In this document: one piece after another, positions 24,924-33,112 of the stretch
How the letters are laid out: each line of letters starts with the position of its first letter
How positions within the stretch are numbered: the stretch's first letter is position 1
Assembly (NCBI GenBank): GCA_002358875.1
Contig: DEPS01000020.1
Coordinates: forward strand, 3,698-48,088
From: Lachnospiraceae bacterium UBA3386
GTDB lineage: Bacteria > Bacillota > Clostridia > Lachnospirales > Lachnospiraceae
DNA length: 44,391 bases
Direction of reading: 5' to 3'
Notes under the pieces: generated by a model
The model's database searches: none
The model's input: the letters and a program-made list of their open reading frames with translations, nothing else
Told to the model about the DNA's origin: nothing
Program-made: the position numbers and the translations under genes

Positions 24924-27224
24924 TTATTTTGTCTCTGCAATATAGACCTTTACACGGTTCTGGATGATCTGAGCCGTTTCGAGAGCGCTTTTCTGTCCCT
25001 CAAAGAAAGCCCCTGTTTCCTCCGTGACGATTTTCGTAATATTCTCGTCTACAACGGAGCTCGAATCAACGCTCTCCAGAATCTTCAGGACTTTATCGAT
25101 ATCAGCCTGGGTAGTATTCGGGATCTCGATCTCTTTTCCTCCCAGGAAAAGACTGTCGTGGGAGACTTCTGTGACTTCCTTGCCGTTTTCATCCGTATAA
25201 GTATATGTAGTCGGTTCCAGAGCCTTTTTGGCCTTCGCCTCCAGGATCTTTTTGCTGACAGGGAACTGAAAGTCTATGTTCAGCTGATAAGCGTCAAGAT
25301 AAAACTCTCTCATAAAGCTCCAGCAGGCATCCTTGTCTGACGCCGTGCTGCTCATGGCGATCGAAGGACTCCCCGCCCGGACAGTCGGACCTGTTTTCCC
25401 GTCGCCGGGATACCCCATGAGTACAGTCTCCTCGCCAAAATACCCGTATCGTTCCAGCATATAGCTGCTGAAGTCATAGAGATTGACGTCCCTTACGATC
25501 TGTTTCCCTTCACGAACCCAGCCGTCTGACAGCTCCCACAGACTGTCATCATCGTCGCTCTTTTTGGGGAACCTGGCTGCGAACTCCAGAAGTTTCACGA
25601 AGGAATCCGAGTCAAAGCTGCAGGTGCCCGCATTCCAGTCGACATACTGGTTCATGGCATAATACATCACCCAGGAAAGAACGCTGTCACGCGTAGCGAT
25701 CCCCATCGCGGTGTCGTATCCGACTCCTTTTTCACTGATCAGCTTGTCCAGCTGGGCGATCGTCACCCCTTTTGTATTCTGAAAATCCGACTGTTTGCCC
25801 ATTAAACCGATCACGGCAAAGCTGGGTACCGTAAAATACATCTTTCCGCCGATTTTAAAAGCATCCAGAACATTCATCATGTATTCATTTTTTGACAGCT
25901 CGGAATCCTTTGCGAACCTTTCCCCGATGTCTTCAAAAAGACCTTTTGCCGCATAGCTCTGCAGGGGCATTTCCTCGTTTACGCAGATCATGTCGGGGAT
26001 ATTTCCTGTCGCGATCTGTGTATTGAGCTGGCTTGCCCAGATACCGTCCTCCTCCTCCACATAGGGATATTCAAGAATGCTGATCCGGTATTTTTTGCTG
26101 TTCCTGTTGAAATCCACCACAGCCTTTCTCAGCTCCATATCGGGATTGGTGCATCCGAGAGTAATGATCTTTTTTTCAGCGACCTTGGCAGAATCCACCT
26201 TCTTAAGGAGCTTCAGAGATGTCCCATCGTCCTCATCATAGCATGTAAGCAGGACGCTTTTATCCGACATCACCGCAAAACTGCCTGCACTGCTGATCAG
26301 AAGATCGGATGCAACATAATCAAGAAAGAGGGTCGGTTCGGAAGAATCCAGCGTAAAACCGTAGATCCCGTTTTCCTTTGCACAGAAAAAGTCATAGCTT
26401 CCCGCCCCGGAGACAGCGTTTATATCAGAATAGAAATTCTTGTAAGCGGCGGCCTGTTTGTCGTATGTGCCTTTCTTTGTATCAAGCTTCCAGACTCTTA
26501 TGCCGTCATCCATTCCCGCTGACAGAAGGACGGATCCGTCTTTTCCTATACAAACATTTCCGTAAAAGTCATCTGCAGGAAGCGGAATCTTCTTTTCTTT
26601 CCCGTCTTTGTTCTGGATGATCCTCACATCTGTTCCGGTCAAAAGCACTGTGACATCTCCTGCAGACACCATTCCGGCGGCATACAGATCCTCTCCTCCC
26701 TCAATCTTTTTGGACCAGACCTCCCTGCCCCCTGCGTCGACACAGGACATTTTCAAAGACGAATCGCTGCTTAAGCCATCTTCTGAAAACTCACTCATCA
26801 CAAGGAAGATCTTTCCGTCTCCGGAGACGCTCAGAGTAGAAACCCATTCATTCTCCCCATGAGAAGGAAGACTGATTTCCTTCAGGTCGGAGCCGTTTTC
26901 GTCAAAGGAATAAAGGGTTTTCGTTTCTCCTTCGGTTTTAGAGGAGCACGTGACATAATATCTTCCGTTCAAAGCAAAAGCGGCACTATAAGCCATGTTT
27001 TCGATGAAATCATCGTCATTGGAAGGACCGGCCGCTTTTTCAAAGAGACCATCCAGAGGCGAGGAGAGCTCCTGAAAGACAGTATCGACATCATACCCCT
27101 TTTCAGCATTTTTGCCTCCTGTATCTTTTGCAGACACAGTTTTACTGTATCCCGCAATGACAGACAGCAGGATAATACCGGACAGGAAAACAGAAAGTAT
27201 TTGCCTTTTCTTGAAACCAGCCAT
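24924..27224 (-). CDS. Exported propeller plus extracellular solute-binding protein fusion
   Basis: A 766-residue exported protein. The signal peptide (about 1-32) ends near KTVSA; there is no lipobox cysteine at the site, so lipid anchoring is not evident. Residues about 50-370 hold repeated short beta units (NGRYYVTCSSKTEG, DGKIFLVMSEFSEDG, DGSVLLSAGMDDGIRVWKL) that look like a WD/PQQ-type propeller. From about 375 to the end it resembles family 1 extracellular solute-binding proteins: VVDFNRNSKKYRISI, GNIPDMICVN, GKMYFTVPS and PSIAMSSTASDKDACWSFMREF. ABC permease genes are absent nearby, so it may be a sensor or an orphan binding protein. ATG 27224 is preceded by GGAGG; the frame extends further upstream without a signal or site. 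It sits 18 bases upstream of addB. Confidence 0.85.
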   Translation of the reverse strand: MAGFKKRQILSVFLSGIILLSVIAGYSKTVSAKDTGGKNAEKGYDVDTVFQELSSPLDGLFEKAAGPSNDDDFIENMAYSAAFALNGRYYVTCSSKTEGETKTLYSFDENGSDLKEISLPSHGENEWVSTLSVSGDGKIFLVMSEFSEDGLSSDSSLKMSCVDAGGREVWSKKIEGGEDLYAAGMVSAGDVTVLLTGTDVRIIQNKDGKEKKIPLPADDFYGNVCIGKDGSVLLSAGMDDGIRVWKLDTKKGTYDKQAAAYKNFYSDINAVSGAGSYDFFCAKENGIYGFTLDSSEPTLFLDYVASDLLISSAGSFAVMSDKSVLLTCYDEDDGTSLKLLKKVDSAKVAEKKIITLGCTNPDMELRKAVVDFNRNSKKYRISILEYPYVEEEDGIWASQLNTQIATGNIPDMICVNEEMPLQSYAAKGLFEDIGERFAKDSELSKNEYMMNVLDAFKIGGKMYFTVPSFAVIGLMGKQSDFQNTKGVTIAQLDKLISEKGVGYDTAMGIATRDSVLSWVMYYAMNQYVDWNAGTCSFDSDSFVKLLEFAARFPKKSDDDDSLWELSDGWVREGKQIVRDVNLYDFSSYMLERYGYFGEETVLMGYPGDGKTGPTVRAGSPSIAMSSTASDKDACWSFMREFYLDAYQLNIDFQFPVSKKILEAKAKKALEPTTYTYTDENGKEVTEVSHDSLFLGGKEIEIPNTTQADIDKVLKILESVDSSSVVDENITKIVTEETGAFFEGQKSALETAQIIQNRVKVYIAETK

Positions 27225-27273
27225 AGCGAAACCTCCGACCTTAATAAAAACATTAAACACTGCAGGAAAAAGC

Positions 27274-27297
27274 AAACGCGGCAAAAACGCCGCGTTT
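27274..27297 (-). terminator. Terminator of the nucleobase permease gene
   Basis: AAACGCGGC (27274-27282) pairs with GCCGCGTTT (27289-27297), followed by GCTTTTTCC on the minus strand. Confidence 0.85.
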
Positions 27298-27405
27298 ACT
27301 AAGATACACGCAGCCTGACCAGGCGCGGTTACAAACAATATAGATCAGTCGTTACAAATCACACTTATGCCAGCACGTTTCTGGTCACCGTGTGTCCGGT
27401 AACGG

Positions 27406-28770
27406 TCATACATGAATTCCACGGTTCTCATCACCCTTCTGGTTGAGCCCGAATTCATAATCATTTCCGGGAAGGACGGCATTGAGGATTATGCCCACGA
27501 TGGAAGCGATCGCGAGCGAAGTGAGCGTGACCGTCGCCCTGCCGATTGAAAAGGTGATTCCCTCATTAAGACCAAGACCGCAGACCATGATGACAGCCGC
27601 AATAATAAGATTTCTGGATTTGGTAAAATCCACCTGATTTTCCACCATATTGCGAATACCGATCGCCGAGATCATTCCGTACAGGATAAAGCTGATGCCT
27701 CCGATAATAGCGGAAGGCATGGTCCCGATGACCTGGGCCATCTTGGGGATAAAGCTTAAAAAGATCGCATAGACAGCCGCAAGACGGATGACCCTGGGAT
27801 CATATACCCTGCTGAGCTCAAGGACACCGGTATTTTCACCATATGTCGTATTTGCGGGACCCCCGAACAGGCCGGCCAGGGCAGTCGCAAGACCGTCACC
27901 GACCAGTGTCCTGTCAAGACCCGGATCTTCAAGGAAATTCTGTTCCGTCGTCGCCGAAATGGCGGAAATATCGCCGATGTGCTCCATCATGGACGCAATG
28001 GCAATGGGCGCCATGACAAAAATTGCTGTCAGGTCAAACTTTGCAAGAATAAAGGGAGGAAGCCCCACAAATCCCGCACTGGATACGGAAGCGTAATCCA
28101 GGATGGCGCTTCCGTCGGCATTTGTCATTCCCATGACATTCATGATAATGGCTGCACTATAGGAAATCACTACGCCCATGAGGATAGGAATGATCCCAAA
28201 CATTCCTTTTCCCCAGATATTGAAGACAATGACAGAAAAAAGGGCTATCATGGCAAGCGGCCAGCAGGTAGATGCGTTGCTGATCGCGGATGGCGCAAGG
28301 CTCAGACCGATGCAGATAATGATGGGACCTGTCACAATGGGAGGAAGCAGCCGCATGACCTTGTGGACTCCTGCCACCTTGATGATCAAAGCAAGCACAA
28401 GATATAAAAGGCCTGCCGCAACGATGCCGCCGCAGGCATAGGGCAGCTTTTCCCCGTAGGACATATTCTCAAATATTCCGGTGTCCAGGTTGGCAACTGT
28501 CTCAAAACCTCCCAGAAAAGCGAAGGAGGAGCCCAGAAAGGCCGGGACCTTGAATTTGGAGAGCACATGGAATAAAAGAGTGCCCACTCCGGCAAAAAAC
28601 AGCGTCACCTGTACGGACAGTCCCTCCCCCTGAAAATAACTGTTGATCAGGATCGGTACAAGGATCGTTGCACCAAACATAGCGAAAAGATGCTGCAGTC
28701 CCAGAATGGCCATTTCAGGTAAACCAAGCTTTGAAGCATCATAGATTGGCTGACCGGAACTCATTAACAT
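27406..28770 (-). CDS. uraA: Uracil/xanthine permease (NCS2 family)
   Basis: A 454-residue inner-membrane proton symporter for a nucleobase. Motifs include LGLQHLFAMFGATILVP (first helix), LGSSFAFLGGFETV, MRLLPPIVTGPIIICIGLSLAPSA, and the signature region MEHIGDISAISATTEQNFLEDPGLDRTLVGDGLATALAGLFGGPANTTYGENTG. The conserved Glu of MEHIGD is present and the NTTYGENTG loop fits the uracil-type branch better than the xanthine/urate branch. About 12-14 membrane helices are seen. Two in-frame ATGs lie six bases apart (28770, 28764), with AAGGAAGTGA just before the first. It follows the small exporter gene by about 120 bases and has its own terminator. No PyrR site or purine riboswitch was recognised. 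Confidence 0.93.
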   Translation of the reverse strand: MLMSSGQPIYDASKLGLPEMAILGLQHLFAMFGATILVPILINSYFQGEGLSVQVTLFFAGVGTLLFHVLSKFKVPAFLGSSFAFLGGFETVANLDTGIFENMSYGEKLPYACGGIVAAGLLYLVLALIIKVAGVHKVMRLLPPIVTGPIIICIGLSLAPSAISNASTCWPLAMIALFSVIVFNIWGKGMFGIIPILMGVVISYSAAIIMNVMGMTNADGSAILDYASVSSAGFVGLPPFILAKFDLTAIFVMAPIAIASMMEHIGDISAISATTEQNFLEDPGLDRTLVGDGLATALAGLFGGPANTTYGENTGVLELSRVYDPRVIRLAAVYAIFLSFIPKMAQVIGTMPSAIIGGISFILYGMISAIGIRNMVENQVDFTKSRNLIIAAVIMVCGLGLNEGITFSIGRATVTLTSLAIASIVGIILNAVLPGNDYEFGLNQKGDENRGIHV

Positions 28771-28816
28771 TCACTTCCTTTCAATAACGACTACAAAAAA
28801 CTGATTTACTGGTAAC

Positions 28817-28854
28817 TGTTCAGCCGTCTCTTATTACAGTGTTGTCTGAACAGA
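28817..28854. repeat. Inverted repeat ahead of the permease gene
   Basis: CTGTTCAG (28817-28824) and CTGAACAG (28847-28854) are 8-base arms of a hairpin in the leader of the permease or the tail of the exporter transcript. The T-run is lacking, so its function is open. Confidence 0.4.
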
Positions 28855-28889
28855 GCAAAAAGGCCCGGCTGAGCCCTGATCCTCTGCTC

Positions 28890-29354
28890 TTAAATCAGGC
28901 TGAAAACAATGCCGCTTCCGGTCATCATGATGACCCCGGCAAGAAGGACGCCAAGCATGACGGCTATGATCGTAGGTTTAAACTCCATATCAAGGATGCT
29001 TGCGGCAAGCGTCCCTGTCCAGGCGCCGGTACCCGGAAGGGGGATCCCGACGAATAAAAGCAGGGCCAGAAAGGTTCCGCGCCCGGCTTTTTCCGTCAGC
29101 TTTCTTCCTGCTCTTCTGCCTTTTTCAAGGCAGAACCTGAAAAAGCCTCCGATCACCGGTTTATCGGCCCCCCATTCGAGGATCCTCCTGGCAAAAAGAT
29201 AAATAAAGGGCACCGGGATCATATTTCCGATAATACAAACAATATAGGAGGGAAGAACAGGAAGTCCCATACCCTGTGCGATCGGAATCGCTCCTCGGAG
29301 CTCGATCAGGGGAACCATGGATACAAAAAACGGTATTAAGTACTGTTTCATCAA
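28890..29354 (-). CDS. Small multi-drug export protein family membrane protein
   Basis: A 154-residue, four-helix membrane protein. The opening IPFFVSMVPLIELRGAIPIAQGMGLP and the later LLLFVGIPLPGTGAWTGTLAASIL are typical of the family annotated as putative small multi-drug export proteins, a DedA/SNARE-associated-like fold with re-entrant GxP loops. Experimental support for drug export in this family is limited. GAGGAAATGTTTTG precedes the ATG. It starts 40 bases after the aminotransferase stop, so the two are probably co-transcribed. Confidence 0.88.
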   Translation of the reverse strand: MMKQYLIPFFVSMVPLIELRGAIPIAQGMGLPVLPSYIVCIIGNMIPVPFIYLFARRILEWGADKPVIGGFFRFCLEKGRRAGRKLTEKAGRGTFLALLLFVGIPLPGTGAWTGTLAASILDMEFKPTIIAVMLGVLLAGVIMMTGSGIVFSLI

Positions 29355-29394
29355 AACATTTCCTCAGTCAGATACCCGGTCCGGATGATATTGC

Positions 29395-30693
29395 TTACTC
29401 CTGACCGCTTTTTTCAGAAAGAATCTTTTTAACACTTACCAGTCTCACGCATATGGTAAACAGCTCTGCTGCAGTCTTGAGATCTTCAAGCGGAGGATAA
29501 CTGGGAGCTATGCGGATATTGGTATCCTGGGGATCCTTTCCATAGGGCCAGGTCGCTCCGGCTTTCGTCATGACAACTCCCGCCTTTTTGGCAGCCGCAA
29601 CAACATTCTTTGCGCAGCCGGGCAGTGTGTCAAAGCTGATAAAGTAACCGCCCTTGGGCTTTGTCCATGTTCCGATCCCAAGGCCGGAAAGATTCTTATC
29701 AAGGATATCCTCTACAGCCTCAAACTTGGGACGAAGTATGTCGGCATGCTTCTGCATGTGCTTCACCATTCCGTGGATATTCCCGAAAAATCTCACGTGA
29801 CGGAGCTGGTTCACCTTGTCATATCCGATCGTCTGTATGGTGAGCTGCCTGCGGATATCCTCGAGGTTGTTGGGAGAAGCCGCGAGCGCCGAAATGCCGC
29901 TTCCCGGGAAAGTGATCTTGGAGGTCGAAGCAAATTTATAGACCATATCAGGATGACCCGCCCTCTTGCACGACGCCAGGATCTCCAGAACGTTGTCCCT
30001 GTCCATGTCATACAGATGATGCATTCCGTAGGCATTGTCCCAGAAAATTCTGAAATCAGGAGCCGCAGGGGTCATTCTGGACAGACGAAGGACCGTCTCG
30101 TCACTGTAGGAATACCCGAGCGGATTTGAATACTTGGGAACGCACCAGATACCTTTTACAGTCTGATCCGTCTGGACAAGCTCTTCCACCATGTCCATAT
30201 CCGGGCCGGTCGTAGACATCGGAACAGGGATCATATCGATCCCGAAATGCTCTGTGATCGCAAAATGCCGGTCATATCCGGGTGAAGGGCACAAAAACTT
30301 AACTTTATCAAGCTTGCACCAGGGCGTATTTCCCATGATACCGTGGGTCATAGCGCGTGAAACCGTATCATACATCACGTTCAGAGACGAATTCCCGAAA
30401 ATTATGATGTTGTCAGGGCGGTTCTCCATCATATCTCCAAGAAGCTCCTTGCATTCCTCGATCCCGTCAAGGACGCCGTAGTTCCTGCAGTCCGTCCCGT
30501 CATCACAGATCAGATCAGCGTCAGACGTGAGTGCATCCATCAAACCCATGGACAAATCAAGCTGTTCCCGACAGGGTTTGCCGCGGGCCATATTCAGGTT
30601 CAGATCCATCCCCTGGAATCTCCGGTATTCTTTGCGGAGGATCTCAAGCTCAGACGAGAGCTCTTCCTTTGACATTTCAATATATGGCTTCAT
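29395..30693 (-). CDS. Class I aminotransferase, aspartate aminotransferase subgroup Ic
   Basis: PLP enzyme of 432 residues. The N-terminal pattern MSKEELSSELEILRKEYRRFQ with LNLNMARGKPCREQLDLS, then DCRNYGVLDGIEECKELL, identifies the subgroup of large AspT proteins first described in actinobacteria. The PLP lysine is Lys259 in FASTSKITFPGSG; WDNAYGMHHLY supplies the usual Asp and Tyr contacts, and VRFFGNIHGMVKHMQKHADILRPKF follows. It should interconvert aspartate and 2-oxoglutarate with oxaloacetate and glutamate. ATG 30693 lies 14 bases after GGAGG, rather far, but upstream ATGs have no site and lie within the promoter. A consensus promoter stands about 45 bases upstream. Confidence 0.92.
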   Translation of the reverse strand: MKPYIEMSKEELSSELEILRKEYRRFQGMDLNLNMARGKPCREQLDLSMGLMDALTSDADLICDDGTDCRNYGVLDGIEECKELLGDMMENRPDNIIIFGNSSLNVMYDTVSRAMTHGIMGNTPWCKLDKVKFLCPSPGYDRHFAITEHFGIDMIPVPMSTTGPDMDMVEELVQTDQTVKGIWCVPKYSNPLGYSYSDETVLRLSRMTPAAPDFRIFWDNAYGMHHLYDMDRDNVLEILASCKRAGHPDMVYKFASTSKITFPGSGISALAASPNNLEDIRRQLTIQTIGYDKVNQLRHVRFFGNIHGMVKHMQKHADILRPKFEAVEDILDKNLSGLGIGTWTKPKGGYFISFDTLPGCAKNVVAAAKKAGVVMTKAGATWPYGKDPQDTNIRIAPSYPPLEDLKTAAELFTICVRLVSVKKILSEKSGQE

Positions 30694-30736
30694 ATTCTGT
30701 ATGAAAACCTCCTTTCCCTGAAAACATTGGTTCTTA

Positions 30737-30765
30737 TTATTACAAAGAAAAGCGGAAATTGTCAA
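30737..30765 (-). promoter_or_regulatory. Promoter of the aminotransferase gene
   Basis: Minus strand TTGACA (30765-30760), 17 bases, TAATAA (30742-30737). Confidence 0.8.
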
Positions 30766-30846
30766 GAAAAAGAGAACCGAATAATAAGCCTGTTCCAGGC
30801 TCTTATTTGTCAAAACTGCAGAAAACTGCGCTTTGGCAGCAGAAAC

Positions 30847-30909
30847 AAAAAGGCGTTTTCCACTCCGGACCGCCCTTTTGGCATCACTTTACAGGAAATG
30901 GAAAACGCC
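30847..30909 (-). terminator. Terminator of the YneA-like gene
   Basis: GGCGTTTTCCA (30852-30862) pairs with TGGAAAACGCC (30899-30909) around a long loop, with TTTTTGTTT beyond on the minus strand. A second small stem, ACCGGC-TTCA-GCCGGT, lies between it and the stop codon (about 30928-30943). Confidence 0.8.
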
Positions 30910-30967
30910 TGTTGTATGTCTGAAAATACCGGCTTCAGCCGGTGCCGCCCGGCAATATAACCATTGA

Positions 30968-31579
30968 TTATTTCAGTTCAGGTGAATGATAAGGCACCAC
31001 GATCATTGAGCCCGGTTTTAATTCAGGCATGGTCCCTTTCTTATATGGAAGACTGTTGATCTCGCATACCTCCCGGACATATTCATCGACCGAGGAATAT
31101 GCCGTGACATTCATCTTTTCACGCACAATGTCGTCCAGATCATGTTCATAAGAGGTCTGAACAGTCGTATAGTATTTCCAGAGCCGCTCTTTGGGACGGC
31201 TGGAAGCACGGATCATCATCCCGAAGCCCGTCACCATGCAGACAAATACCATGCAGAACACGATCCCCCTTATAAGAGGAAATGCGGCCGAAACGCGGGC
31301 CCGCTTACTTTCGCCGCTCCTGCGTACCGGTCGATCATTCCCTGATCCGCTGCGTCTGCGCCTGTTATGAAGGGATCTGCAGCCTGCCCGGCCTGCAGCC
31401 CTTTTAACGGAACCGTCTGCGGCATTTTCTTCAAGCCTGTTTTCATTCCTGGTGCGGGTGTTTTTTTCCCGTCCTGTCCCTGTTCCATATCCGCTTCCGC
31501 TCAGTACCACATATTTCCCCTGCATGCTGGTGATACCCCTGCCTGCCCGTGCACAGGTCATAACTTTGATTCCGTTCAT
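30968..31579 (-). CDS. YneA-like SOS cell-division inhibitor candidate
   Basis: A 203-residue single-pass membrane protein. Residues 1-98 are unusually long, low in complexity and strongly basic (NRRRRSGSG, VRRSGESKRARV). The membrane helix is about 101-123, and the outer part (150-199) ends in LKPGSMIVVPYHSP, which resembles the closing strand of a LysM domain. In B. subtilis, yneA lies divergent from lexA, is LexA-repressed and encodes a TM plus LysM protein that delays division during SOS. Position, topology and LexA-like sites agree here, but overall similarity is weak, so this is an inferred functional match. ATG 31579 has GGAGG 8 bases upstream. The basic extension is not part of the B. 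subtilis protein. Confidence 0.7.
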   Translation of the reverse strand: MNGIKVMTCARAGRGITSMQGKYVVLSGSGYGTGTGREKNTRTRNENRLEENAADGSVKRAAGRAGCRSLHNRRRRSGSGNDRPVRRSGESKRARVSAAFPLIRGIVFCMVFVCMVTGFGMMIRASSRPKERLWKYYTTVQTSYEHDLDDIVREKMNVTAYSSVDEYVREVCEINSLPYKKGTMPELKPGSMIVVPYHSPELK

Positions 31580-31610
31580 GATATCAACCTCCGAAATTCC
31601 CTTGAAAGCA

Positions 31611-31624
31611 CAAACATTTGTTTG
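31611..31624. promoter_or_regulatory. LexA box 1
   Basis: CAAACATTTGTTTG fits the Gram-positive LexA pattern C-R-AAC-N4-GTT-Y-G with perfect dyad halves. It lies just downstream of the predicted start site of the YneA-like gene. Confidence 0.75.
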
Positions 31625-31635
31625 CTGTATAAGAG

Positions 31636-31664
31636 ATTATATCGAACATTCATTTGCATGTCAA
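31636..31664 (-). promoter_or_regulatory. Perfect consensus promoter of the YneA-like gene
   Basis: Minus strand TTGACA (31664-31659), 17 bases, TATAAT (31641-31636). A second LexA-like site fills the spacer. Confidence 0.9.
31643..31656. promoter_or_regulatory. LexA-like box 2 inside the promoter spacer
   Basis: CGAACATTCATTTG: the left half is a perfect LexA half-site and the right half has one change (ATTTG for GTTTG). It lies between the -35 and -10 boxes of the YneA-like promoter. Confidence 0.6.
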
Positions 31665-31671
31665 CCGTTTC

Positions 31672-31711
31672 AGAACATATTTTCGGAACAGATTTTCGGA
31701 ATATCTGTTTG
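31672..31711. promoter_or_regulatory. LexA-like boxes 3 and 4 near the lexA promoter
   Basis: AGAACATATTTTCG (31672-31685) and GGAATATCTGTTTG (31698-31711) each have one good half-site and one mismatch in the other. Box 4 overlaps the lexA -35, as expected for autorepression. Confidence 0.5.
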
Positions 31712-31737
31712 CTTTTGTGATACTTTCAGTGTATAAT
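31709..31737 (+). promoter_or_regulatory. lexA promoter
   Basis: TTGCTT (31709-31714), 17 bases, TATAAT (31732-31737), leaving a leader of about 108 bases before lexA. Confidence 0.75.
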
Positions 31738-31851
31738 CATTTTCACAAATGCAGAAAAATCTTTGGATCTGTCACAAAATCAACCATGCAGATTGCGAAG
31801 AATGATTTTTGACGTGCAGGCAGAAAACACCGCTATCCGGGAGGAAAGAGA

Positions 31852-32484
31852 ATGAATACAGATACATCAGGGAGAGGCAGAGGACTTTCCGTTAAACAGT
31901 CACAGATACTGGAATATATTAAAGAAGAAATCTTAAAAAAGGGTTATCCGCCTACGGTGCGGGAGATCTGCTCGACGGTCGGTCTGCGCTCCACTTCCTC
32001 TGTACACGCGCATCTCGCCACCCTCGAAAAGAACGGCTATATCCGCCGGGATCCCACAAAACCCCGCGCCATCGAGATCTGCGACGACAGCTTTCAGATC
32101 GTCCGCACTGAAATGGTCTCCATTCCCGAGATCGGCGATGTCGCTGCCGGAATACCCATCCTGGCTCAGGAAAACATCGTGAATTACTTCCCCGTTCCCT
32201 CCGAGATCGTCCCTTCCGGAGAGTCCTTTGTTCTTCGCGTACGGGGAGATTCGATGATCAACGCCGGTATCTTTAACGGCGACAGGATCTTCGTCAATTC
32301 CTGCAATACGGCAAGAAACGGTGATATCGTTGTGGCACTCGTTGACGACTCCGCAACAGTAAAAACCTTTTTCAAGGAGGACGGTCACTTCCGCCTCCAG
32401 CCTGAGAATGATTCCATGGAACCGATCATTGTCGATGAGTGTTCCATTCTCGGCAGGGTTTTCGGCGTCTTCCGGCTTATGTAG
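31852..32484 (+). CDS. lexA: SOS repressor LexA
   Basis: Transcriptional repressor of the DNA-damage response; RecA filaments trigger its self-cleavage. It is 210 residues. The N-terminal winged helix has LSVKQSQILEYIKEEILKKGYPPTVREIC and the recognition segment GLRSTSSVHAHLATLEKNGYI. The cleavage site is Ala99-Gly100 (DVAAGIPI); the catalytic pair is Ser134 (RGDSM) and Lys171 (TVKTF), 37 residues apart as in E. coli. GGAGG precedes the ATG. It is divergent from the YneA-like gene through a shared region with four LexA-like sites, and converges on rsfS. Confidence 0.97.
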   Translation: MNTDTSGRGRGLSVKQSQILEYIKEEILKKGYPPTVREICSTVGLRSTSSVHAHLATLEKNGYIRRDPTKPRAIEICDDSFQIVRTEMVSIPEIGDVAAGIPILAQENIVNYFPVPSEIVPSGESFVLRVRGDSMINAGIFNGDRIFVNSCNTARNGDIVVALVDDSATVKTFFKEDGHFRLQPENDSMEPIIVDECSILGRVFGVFRLM

Positions 32485-32505
32485 CAGTTTTGCAGCTGTC
32501 TCTCT

Positions 32506-32571
32506 TTTACCGGCCATTTGCGCCTGTCCCGCCTTTACCGGCCATTTGCGCCTGTCCTGCCTTTACCGGCC
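32506..32571. repeat. 28-base tandem repeat, 2.4 copies
   Basis: Units start at 32506, 32534 and 32562 (the last only 10 bases). The first two differ at one base and begin TTTACCGGCCATTTGCGCC. The array is 21 bases after the lexA stop, before the terminator. Confidence 0.9.
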
Positions 32572-32598
32572 GGACTGAAAATCTCCGATCAAATAAAG

Positions 32599-32635
32599 GA
32601 GCCGGGAGATCCACAGATCTCCCGGCTCTTTCTTC
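32599..32635. terminator. Bidirectional terminator between lexA and rsfS
   Basis: GAGCCGGGAGAT (32599-32610) and ATCTCCCGGCTC (32617-32628) form a 12-base stem, with T-rich DNA to the right and CCTTTATTT on the minus side. Confidence 0.93.
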
Positions 32636-32683
32636 TTTTATAAACAGGTACTGCCCGGTTTAAAATTAACAGTTCAAATTATC

Positions 32684-33112
32684 TCACAGAGTATCCGGCT
32701 CGATCTGCCTTCCGTCCTTCCAGATGCGTTCAAGATCATAGAAAAGGCGGTTCTGCGCATCAAAAATGTGAATGATCACATCGCCGAAATCGAGCAGGAT
32801 CCAGTTTGCCGCCTGATATCCTTCGATCTGTCTGGGGACTGCGCCGGCCCGTCCCAGGCGCTGCTCCACCTCGTCCGCCATGGCCTGAACCTGCGTGCGG
32901 TTCTTTCCGGTGGCAATGATGAAGTAATCTGCCAGAACAGAGACATCCCCGATATCTATGACGCGAACATCTTCTCCCTTTTTGTCCTCCAGGGCAGAGA
33001 GGGCAAGCCGAGCCAGCCTGGCGGAGCGTTCTTTCGAGCCCTCGCCTGCAGGAGCCTGCGTCCCGGTGCCCAGAGCATTGATCATGGCTTCTCCATTATT
33101 CTTTTCAGTCAT
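32684..33112 (-). CDS. rsfS: Ribosomal silencing factor RsfS
   Basis: Binds ribosomal protein L14 and prevents subunit joining when nutrients are short. The 142-residue protein shows the family core EDVRVIDIGDVSVLADYFIIATGKNRTQVQAMADEV and WILLDFGDVIIHIFDAQNRLFYDLERIW. The 20-30 N-terminal residues are a non-conserved extension. ATG 33112 is chosen because AGGAG lies 10 bases upstream. It overlaps the yqeK stop by 8 bases, so translation is probably coupled. It is the last gene of the rplU-to-rsfS cluster. Confidence 0.95.
   Translation of the reverse strand: MTEKNNGEAMINALGTGTQAPAGEGSKERSARLARLALSALEDKKGEDVRVIDIGDVSVLADYFIIATGKNRTQVQAMADEVEQRLGRAGAVPRQIEGYQAANWILLDFGDVIIHIFDAQNRLFYDLERIWKDGRQIEPDTL

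Noticed and set aside
28771..28889. Purine riboswitch or PyrR-binding leader ahead of the nucleobase permease
   Set aside because: The spacer has only one simple 8-bp inverted repeat; no conserved riboswitch core or PyrR loop sequence is visible.
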